Below, in pieces: positions 15,087-20,321 of a DNA stretch of 26,860 bases (within the stretch, counting starts at the first letter, position 1; the number at the start of each line of letters is the position of its first letter). This stretch comes from an uncultured Collinsella sp. (lineage in GTDB: Bacteria; Actinomycetota; Coriobacteriia; Coriobacteriales; Coriobacteriaceae). A program made the translations under genes and the position numbers. Location: NCBI GenBank assembly GCA_902493145.1, contig CABUOA010000027.1, forward strand, positions 1-26,860, written 5' to 3'. Under the pieces are notes generated by a model that was not told the DNA's origin, ran no database searches, and saw only the letters and a program-made list of their open reading frames with translations.

Positions 15087-15968
15087 TCAAGCGGCCATAG
15101 GCATGGCCTCGGGCTTGGGCTCGGTTCTCTCGAAGAAGGCCGCCATGGCCTCGGCCGGCACCTTGTAGCCGATCGTCGAGCGGGGCCTTCGGCGGTTGTA
15201 GTACGCCTCGATGAACTCGACCACCGCGTGCTTGGCGGAATCCCTGGTCGGGAAGCTGCGCCTGTAGTACATCTCGTTCTTCAGCGTGGCGAGGAACGAC
15301 TCGGCCACCGCGTTGTCGTGGCAGTTGCCGGTGCGGCTGCAGGACAGCCGCACGTCGTTGTCGCGCGCCCATTCGGCCAGAAGCCTGCTGGTGTACTGGG
15401 CGCCGCGGTCGGCGTGGAATATCGCGTTGCCGGCCACGTAGCCGCGCGATTTGGCCGACGCCAGCGCCGAAACCACGATGTCGGCGGTCATGCGCTCGGA
15501 GAGCGACCAGCCCACCACCATGCGGGTGTTGAGGTCGATGACCGTCGACAGGTACAGCCATCCCTCGCCGGTGCGCAGGTAGGTGATGTCGCCCACGAGC
15601 TTGTAGGTTGGAACGGGACTGGTGAAGTCGCGGCTCACCAGGTCGAGCCGGGGCCTGGCCTTCGGGTCGGGGATGGTGGTGCGCTTCCTGGCGTTGGGCG
15701 TGCAGCCGCGTATTCCCAGCTCGTGCATCAGCTTGCGCACCCTGTACAGGGTCAATCCGGAGAACTCGCCGGGCAGGAAGCATTTCACGAACCGGAAGCC
15801 GAACCTGCGGTCCGACTCCAGCCACACGCGCCGGACCGCCTCGCGCTCGGCCGACCAGTTTTCTCGCGGGCAGCCGTTGGAGAGCCACGAGTAGAAGCCC
15901 GATCGGCTCACGCCGAGCACGCGGGCCATCATTTTCACCGGGAATTCGGCCTTCTCCGCCAACATCAT
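15087..15968 (-). CDS. IS3 transposase OrfB (DDE integrase domain)
   Basis: Catalytic part of the transposase. It has an N-terminal HTH_21-like segment (FPVKMMARVLGVSRSGFYSW) and an rve integrase core. The three acidic catalytic residues fit GDITYLRT (D), HADRGAQYTS (D) and NAVAESFLATLKNEM (E), with the conserved lysine in the last motif. YNRRRPRSTIGY closes the family pattern. The frame stays open upstream through the whole of orfA. It is most likely made as an OrfAB fusion by -1 slippage at AAAAAAG (16021-16015). The ATG at 15968 is the first possible independent start. No stop or frameshift is seen, so it appears functional. Confidence 0.92.
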   Translation of the reverse strand: MMLAEKAEFPVKMMARVLGVSRSGFYSWLSNGCPRENWSAEREAVRRVWLESDRRFGFRFVKCFLPGEFSGLTLYRVRKLMHELGIRGCTPNARKRTTIPDPKARPRLDLVSRDFTSPVPTYKLVGDITYLRTGEGWLYLSTVIDLNTRMVVGWSLSERMTADIVVSALASAKSRGYVAGNAIFHADRGAQYTSRLLAEWARDNDVRLSCSRTGNCHDNAVAESFLATLKNEMYYRRSFPTRDSAKHAVVEFIEAYYNRRRPRSTIGYKVPAEAMAAFFERTEPKPEAMPMAA

Positions 15969-15982
15969 CCGGTAGCATGCGG

Positions 15983-16267
15983 CTACGCCTGGCTTTTGGC
16001 GAAGAAGGCCGCGGCTTTTTTCAAGAAGGCGTTCTCCATCTCGAGCTCGCGTATGCGCCTTTTCGCCTCGCGAAGCTCGCGGTCCTCGGCCTTGGGGTCG
16101 GGCCCGCCGGCAAGCTCGCGCCGGCGGTTCTGCACCCACTTGTTCACGGTCTTGGAATTCAGGCCCAGTTCTGCGCAGCATTCCGTTATCGGCCTGCCCG
16201 TCGAGATGATGTAGTCGGCGGTCTCGCGCCTGAACTCGTCGGTGTACTTGGCGGCTGGGTTGGACAT
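15983..16267 (-). CDS. IS3 transposase OrfA, 94 aa
   Basis: DNA-binding part of the transposase. A helix-turn-helix covers KYTDEFRRETADYI to LNSKTVNKWVQN (about residues 7-48). A leucine-zipper-like helix follows, with REAKRRIRELEMENAFLKK. The ATG at 16267 has AGAGGACGG in front. The -1 frame relative to this one is that of OrfB, and the A6G run just after FLKK is the expected slippage site. OrfA made alone would act as an inhibitor, and the fusion as the active transposase, as in other IS3 members. Confidence 0.92.
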   Translation of the reverse strand: MSNPAAKYTDEFRRETADYIISTGRPITECCAELGLNSKTVNKWVQNRRRELAGGPDPKAEDRELREAKRRIRELEMENAFLKKAAAFFAKSQA

Positions 16268-16324
16268 AGCATACCGTCCTCTCGGTCGTCGATGAATGCA
16301 TTCTAAAGGATTGGGCCTCTAGCA

Positions 16325-16352
16325 TGCGTGTCCGAAAAGACGATACAGGTCA
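16325..16352 (-). repeat. IS right terminal inverted repeat
   Basis: 28 bp beginning TGCGTGTCCGAAAAG and ending ACAGGTCA. Read on the minus strand its first three bases, TGA, form the stop codon of the membrane-protein gene to the right. Confidence 0.88.
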
Positions 16353-17456
16353 GACAACCCAATCAGACGTCGTCTCGAGCGCGTCCTCTGCACGGTCGAG
16401 CGTGCTTCTGGCCTTGGCACCCTGTTTGAACCACGTGCGCAGGTCCTCGAGCGTGCTGCCCGCTGCATACACCTTGATTTTTCGACCGCCCTTCGTAGTC
16501 ACCGTGCAGCGGTCGCCGCTCTCGCTGTCCTCGTGCGCCGTGACCTTCTTGAGGTAATCGCGGCGGAACGCCACGACGCGGGCATTGCTGATCTCGATGA
16601 ACCAATCGTCGTCGACAAGCGAAGTGCCCGTGGCACCTCGACTTGCCATCTCCTCGGCGAAGGAGAAACCGAGTTCGCGCTCCTGCCTGCCGATCTCGTA
16701 GATACCACGGGCGGGCATGCTGAGCATAAGCAGGGGCAGGAGTCCCCCTATGAACAGGAAGAGGAACGGAACGAGCAAGAGCAAGCGGGCTCCGGCATCG
16801 GTGAAAACAGCCATGAAGGCGATCACGAGCGAGAAGACGAGCGCCATGCCGTTGAAAACAATCGTCAACGGCTTGACGGCAGACCAACACAGGCCCGCCT
16901 TGGTCATGGGACCGTCGACGGCGTCCGAGACTTCGATGCCCTCTTCCTCCAGACGGGCGAGGAGGTTGAGCGAGCACACCCCCTCGAGGCTTATCGAGCA
17001 GAACTTTCGATCGCCCTCGAACAGGTCGATCCTCATCATCTGCGTGTGAAGCGTTGCATGGGTGATGTTGCCGAACGTCGTCTCCTTGCGGATGCCGAAG
17101 GCGTTACGCGAGAGAATTCGTTCACCGTCCACGTCGATGCGCGGGATGCTCAGCAGGGCCCAGATGGCCATGCCCGCAAGTGCCATGGCGTGGCCGAACC
17201 ACACAAGCTCGTGGCCCCACTCGCCCAGCGAAACGCCCTGCCAGACGTAAACACCCAACATGAGCAGCTCGAACGCGACCGCGCAGCAGGCGATGATCGT
17301 GCGGATGGCAGCGGGCATGCGCACCGTGAAGCGATCGAGGCTGTCCGTCGCCTCACTGCGCTCACGCGCGCCGCGACGGGCGACCCATGCAGTGAGCGGA
17401 CCGACGATGAACACCACCATCGCCACGCGCAGGAACGATTCGAGTATGTCGCCCAT
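16350..17456 (-). CDS. Polytopic membrane protein with PH-like domains, C-terminus ended by the IS
   Basis: About 368 aa with five predicted membrane helices: near residues 8-26, 50-73, 84-105, 190-215 and 222-247. Two soluble beta-rich segments (about 106-180, after IPRIDVDGERILSRNAFG; and about 283-350, with ISNARVVAFRRDYLKKV) look like PH-type domains of bacterial membrane proteins. I cannot name a function. I prefer the ATG at 17456, which has GGTGG 5-6 nt upstream, over the one at 17468. The last codons read SDWVV and the TGA stop is the first three bases of the IS end, so the natural C-terminus may be missing. The soluble C-terminal domain seems nearly complete, so activity could persist. 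Confidence 0.75.
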   Translation of the reverse strand: MGDILESFLRVAMVVFIVGPLTAWVARRGARERSEATDSLDRFTVRMPAAIRTIIACCAVAFELLMLGVYVWQGVSLGEWGHELVWFGHAMALAGMAIWALLSIPRIDVDGERILSRNAFGIRKETTFGNITHATLHTQMMRIDLFEGDRKFCSISLEGVCSLNLLARLEEEGIEVSDAVDGPMTKAGLCWSAVKPLTIVFNGMALVFSLVIAFMAVFTDAGARLLLLVPFLFLFIGGLLPLLMLSMPARGIYEIGRQERELGFSFAEEMASRGATGTSLVDDDWFIEISNARVVAFRRDYLKKVTAHEDSESGDRCTVTTKGGRKIKVYAAGSTLEDLRTWFKQGAKARSTLDRAEDALETTSDWVV

Positions 17457-17643
17457 ATTAACCACCATCCCAATAGAAAACGTGAATTTGGGAGACTATA
17501 GCAGAGCGAAGCGATCTGCACGGCATCGTCCGGGTGTTTTCGGCATACGGTGGAAACCAGCGGCAGCGGACGTTGAGAACTCACCCAAAAGACGCGATTC
17601 GACCGAAGCGATTCTTCTTGACTTGGTCTCAATGTGATACGAC

Positions 17644-18171
17644 ATGCGCCACTACCTGCGCGGTCTAGCGGCCCTGATCGAAGAGGGTCACACCGATGAG
17701 GCACTCGAGCGCATCGACGCGCTCTGCGAGACCAACGACCGCACCGCCGTGCGCCGCTACTGCGCCAACGAAACGGTCAACATTGCGCTCTCGTCGCTTT
17801 CCGCGGACATCAACGCGCACGGCATCACCGCCGACCTGCACGCCGCCGTGCCCGAAACCGTCCACGTGGGCGATGTCGATCTATTCAGTGTGGTATCGAA
17901 CGCCCTGGACAATGCCATCGCCGCGGCGAGCGCCGCCCCCGAAGGCAAGCGGTTTGTCGACCTGGACCTTCGCTACGAAGACGGTCAGCTTCTATTGCTG
18001 GTTTCCAACACGTTTGGCCGTGCGCCGCACATGGTCGACGGCATGCCCGTGACTCAGCACACTGGGCACGGCTTTGGCACCAAGAGCATTATGCTTGCCG
18101 TCGAGCGCATGAACGGCAACTGCCAGTTCCGCATTAACGGCGACCGGTTTGAGCTGCGCGCCGTGATGTAG
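17644..18171 (+). pseudogene. N-terminally truncated sensor histidine kinase (AgrC/CitA-like GHKL)
   Basis: The 175-residue frame begins inside a dimerisation/phosphoacceptor region (MRHYLRGLAALIEEGHTDEALERI), just after where the phosphorylated histidine would be expected. It continues into a GHKL ATPase domain of the peptide-sensor kinase type: an N-box at DLFSVVSNALDNAIAAAS, LLLLVSNTFG in place of a strong DxGxG box, and HGFGTKSIMLAVERMNG as the last glycine box. No ribosome-binding site precedes the ATG, and a TGA lies two codons upstream in frame. The membrane sensor part is absent. No response regulator is adjacent. Probably a remnant, although a free ATPase module could be made. Confidence 0.7.
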
Positions 18172-18189
18172 GGGCTGCCGCCAACCTCG

Positions 18190-18765
18190 CTACAGCGGTG
18201 CAGCCGCCGGGGTCAGCTGCTTAATGTAGGCCCACATGCGCTGCTTGGCGGCCTTGTCGGTGAGCGCCGCCTCAAAACCGTCGAGCGCCAGCACGCGGCG
18301 CCCCTGCACATGGGCGACCAGGCCGGGCTTGAGCATGGCGGTGTCAAAGTCATCAATTGCCACAAGCATATCGGCATAGGTCTCGCGCATGACATCGGCC
18401 GCACTGTTGTCCAGCAGCAGCACCGCCTCGGGGTCCAAGGTCTCCAGCGCCTCGCGGAACAGGTCGCACGTCAGGGCCTCGCCCGCCGCGACCGCTCCGT
18501 CGCCCGCGCCGGCGACGCTTGCCAGCACACAAAAATCCTCGGGGGCATATCCGATGGCACCGAGCGCCTTGCGCAACGCGGCGCCATCCGCGCCGGCGGC
18601 CAGCTCGCCGCCCGAGCACTCGGCTTCATCCAAATCGCCTTTGACCAGCACAATCGGCGAGCACGCGTTGCCCGCGATACGCACACCGCGATCTGCAAGC
18701 GACGCGAGCTCCTGCTCGGTCGCCTGAGCGATGGCTTCTTTTTTCTGGCTTTGTGACGTGGGCAT
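18190..18765 (-). CDS. Uracil-DNA-glycosylase-like protein, degenerate active site, 191 aa
   Basis: The layout resembles family 4/5 uracil-DNA glycosylases. An IVLVKGDLDEAECSGGELAAG segment is where active members have a GE-PG...G-PF loop. LRKALGAIGYAPEDFCVLA follows, then LDPEAVLLLDNSAADVM, then VLALDGFEAALTDKAAKQRMWAYIKQL at the place of the catalytic HPS-containing loop. The HPS motif is replaced by DGFEAAL and the cluster cysteines are not evident, so base excision activity is doubtful. The fold assignment is pattern-based. The ATG at 18765 has GGAG 5 nt upstream, and a perfect TATAAT at 18799-18794 overlaps the alternative start at 18795, ruling that one out. It is divergent from thioredoxin and convergent with the kinase fragment. 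Confidence 0.55.
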   Translation of the reverse strand: MPTSQSQKKEAIAQATEQELASLADRGVRIAGNACSPIVLVKGDLDEAECSGGELAAGADGAALRKALGAIGYAPEDFCVLASVAGAGDGAVAAGEALTCDLFREALETLDPEAVLLLDNSAADVMRETYADMLVAIDDFDTAMLKPGLVAHVQGRRVLALDGFEAALTDKAAKQRMWAYIKQLTPAAAPL

Positions 18766-18793
18766 GCGCTCTCCAATCGTTTGCGTGCCCACC

Positions 18794-18799
18794 ATTATA
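18794..18799 (-). promoter_or_regulatory. -10 box of the UDG-like gene
   Basis: A perfect TATAAT on the minus strand lies about 29 bp before the ATG at 18765. No good -35 hexamer is visible 16-18 bp upstream. Confidence 0.5.
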
Positions 18800-18901
18800 T
18801 AAAAGAGCCGCCCGCGAGTGGTTGCTTTGCGGGCCGCTGGGTATAAGCACGGTCGTACTGAGTTTTACGCGGCCGAGCCGCGTCGTATTATGGAGGTCAC
18901 C

Positions 18902-19222
18902 ATGGCTGACATTAAGCAGATTACCCCCGAGAACTTCGGCGCTGTCGTCAACGATAGCCTGCCCGTACTGGTTGATTTTTGGGCCCCGTGGTGCGGCCCC
19001 TGCCGCTCGCTCTCGCCCATCGTAGACGAGGTTGCCGACGAGCTGGCCGGCAAGTTGGCTGTGGCCAAGTGCAACGTCGACGACAACCAGGACCTGGCCA
19101 TGAAGTTTGGCGTCATGAGCATCCCCACGCTGATCGTCTTTAAGAACGGCGAGGAGGTCGACCGCTCGGTTGGCGCCTTACCCAAGGCAAGACTTCAGGC
19201 ACTGCTGGAGAAACATCTGTAA
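18902..19222 (+). CDS. trxA: Thioredoxin, 106 aa
   Basis: Cytoplasmic dithiol-disulfide carrier reduced by thioredoxin reductase. The WCGPC active site is at residues 30-34 (cysteines 31 and 34). VLVDFWAPWCGPC, VDDNQDLAMKFGVMSIPTLIVFKNGE with the cis-proline, and a short C-terminal helix complete the fold at standard length. The open frame extends upstream, but the ATG at 18902 has GGAGG 5 nt before it and starts the protein where thioredoxins start. It is monocistronic: divergent from the UDG-like gene and followed by a 220-bp gap. Confidence 0.96.
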   Translation: MADIKQITPENFGAVVNDSLPVLVDFWAPWCGPCRSLSPIVDEVADELAGKLAVAKCNVDDNQDLAMKFGVMSIPTLIVFKNGEEVDRSVGALPKARLQALLEKHL

Positions 19223-19333
19223 TACGCTTGTTACTTGTCTGCCGTCCATGAGCGGTTTCGCACCGCTCACCGGAGTGCCAAACGCAAGGCATGCGACCAC
19301 GGATAGTATGGTAGTTACAAACAGCCCCCAGTG

Positions 19334-19371
19334 AACGGGTGCGGGTCAGACGGACTCGCGCCCGTTTTCTT
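19334..19371 (+). terminator. Probable intrinsic terminator downstream of trxA
   Basis: AACGGGTGCGGGTC (19334-19347) pairs with GACTCGCGCCCGTT (19353-19366) with two mismatches, followed by TTTTC on the plus strand. It lies 110 nt after trxA. A smaller hairpin, GAGCGGT-TTCGC-ACCGCTC, lies nearer the stop (about 19247-19265). Confidence 0.6.
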
Positions 19372-19442
19372 ATGCGGCGGCGCCCAAGGCGGGCGTAGTA
19401 GAATCTGAACCACCATATCGCCCCGTACAAAAGGAGATTCCT

Positions 19443-19691
19443 ATGCATGACGTCGGAATGAACATGAGCCAGCTTGCCATGAGCGTCAAGCAGGTCGACG
19501 ACACCATTGAGCTCGCTCACGAGTGGAGCCATCAGCTGCTGCACGCGACCGAGAACTTTGACATGGAGCGCATTGGCGCCAAACTCGAGGCCGCCATGGC
19601 GGCACTCCACGAGGCGCACGATGCGCTCGAGGGCTACGAGGAGGCCATCGAGACAGATCACAACTCCGTCGGCTCCGTGAAGCTGGTGTAA
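19443..19691 (+). CDS. Small helical protein coupled to nikR, 82 aa
   Basis: Not recognised. The ATG at 19443 has a strong AAGGAG 7 nt upstream. The product is predicted to be almost entirely helical and acidic, with several histidines (WSHQLLHATENF, LHEAHDALEGYEEAIETDHN) and no cysteines. Its stop lies one base before the GTG of nikR, so the two are surely co-transcribed and probably translationally coupled. By position it may take part in nickel handling or assist the regulator; the sequence itself does not show this. Confidence 0.75.
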   Translation: MHDVGMNMSQLAMSVKQVDDTIELAHEWSHQLLHATENFDMERIGAKLEAAMAALHEAHDALEGYEEAIETDHNSVGSVKLV

Positions 19692-19692
19692 G

Positions 19693-20205
19693 GTGGCCGA
19701 ACACGAGCACTGCTGCGGGTACGAGCACGAGCATCCGCACGGGGCGGACGGTGACGCGGGCTGCCACTGTAGTGGCTCCGGCTCCGAGCTGGTCCGTTTT
19801 TCGGTTACCGCACCCGACGACCTGCTGCGCCGTTTTGACGAGCAGATCGCGCGCCGCGGCGACGTGGCCAACCGCTCCGAGGCCGTGCGTGACCTGATTC
19901 GCGCCTCGATCGCCAAGGAGCAGATGCGCACGCCCGATGAGCATGTTATCGGGTCGCTCACCATGATTTACGACCACCATACCGGCGACCTGACGCGCCG
20001 TCTGGACGAAGTGCAGCACGACTACACCGACGAGATCGTATCGACCATGCACGTGCATCTGGATCACCACAACTGCTTGGAGATTCTGGCGCTCAAGGGT
20101 CGCGGCGAGCGCGTCTACGAACTAGCCGACCGCCTGCTGGGCCTGCGCGGCGTTAAGCACGGCGAGCTCACGTGCGCCGCCACCAAGCAGAGCCTGGGGC
20201 TGTAG
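19693..20205 (+). CDS. nikR: Nickel-responsive regulator NikR with His/Cys-rich N-terminal extension, 170 aa
   Basis: Ribbon-helix-helix repressor that senses Ni(II). The DNA-binding part is at about residues 33-75 (LVRFSVTAPDDLLRRFDEQI, NRSEAVRDLIRASI). The C-terminal ACT-like domain carries all four nickel ligands of E. coli NikR: H109, H120, H122 and C128 in QHDY and MHVHLDHHNCLEI. They are displaced by exactly 33 residues from the E. coli numbers 76, 87, 89 and 95. The extra 33 residues at the front are rich in His and Cys (EHEHCCGYEHEHPHG, GCHCSG), an added metal-binding head. The start is a GTG at 19693, one base after the preceding stop. Downstream hyp genes fit nickel control of hydrogenase assembly. 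Confidence 0.93.
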   Translation: MAEHEHCCGYEHEHPHGADGDAGCHCSGSGSELVRFSVTAPDDLLRRFDEQIARRGDVANRSEAVRDLIRASIAKEQMRTPDEHVIGSLTMIYDHHTGDLTRRLDEVQHDYTDEIVSTMHVHLDHHNCLEILALKGRGERVYELADRLLGLRGVKHGELTCAATKQSLGL

Positions 20206-20223
20206 CGGGATTTCCCGCAGCTC

Positions 20224-20296
20224 ACCTGCCAAATAGGGACAGGTTTGTTTTGGCAGGTTTAGAAGTTTTACCTACCAAAACAAACCTGTCTTTTTT
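20224..20296 (+). terminator. Two mutually exclusive hairpins before hypF: possible attenuator
   Basis: Hairpin 1 pairs ACCTGCCAAA (20224-20233) with TTTGGCAGGT (20249-20258) around a loop containing GGGACAGG. Hairpin 2 uses the same 20238-20258 segment, pairing it with 20270-20290 (21-bp arms, one mismatch). A TTTTTT run (20291-20296) follows it directly. Hairpin 2 is a good intrinsic terminator; forming hairpin 1 would prevent it. It lies 18 nt after the nikR stop and 25 nt before the hypF ATG. Either a plain terminator built from a GGGACAG repeat, or a regulated switch. Confidence 0.7.
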
Positions 20297-20321
20297 GGTC
20301 GGTTTTGATGAGGGGTGTCGC

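Larger units (their letters stand above)
15048..16352 (-). mobile_element. Intact IS3-family insertion sequence, 1305 bp
   Basis: The element is bounded by 28-bp terminal inverted repeats. The left repeat (15048-15075) begins TGACCTGT and contains TTTCGGACACGCA. The right repeat (16325-16352) is its complement with five mismatches. Ends are TG...CA as usual for IS3. Between them lie orfA and orfB on the minus strand with a -1 frameshift arrangement. The size is normal for the family. Flanking bases (TTC left, GAC right) do not form a 3-4-bp target duplication. That suggests rearrangement since insertion, such as an adjacent deletion or recombination between copies. Confidence 0.9.

Noticed and set aside
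15044..16355. Target-site duplication of the IS3 element
   Set aside because: The three or four bases on each side (TTC and GAC) do not match under any one-base shift of the ends.
19223..19442. tRNA or other small RNA gene downstream of trxA
   Set aside because: No cloverleaf or T-loop sequence can be formed; only a small hairpin and a terminator-like hairpin are seen.
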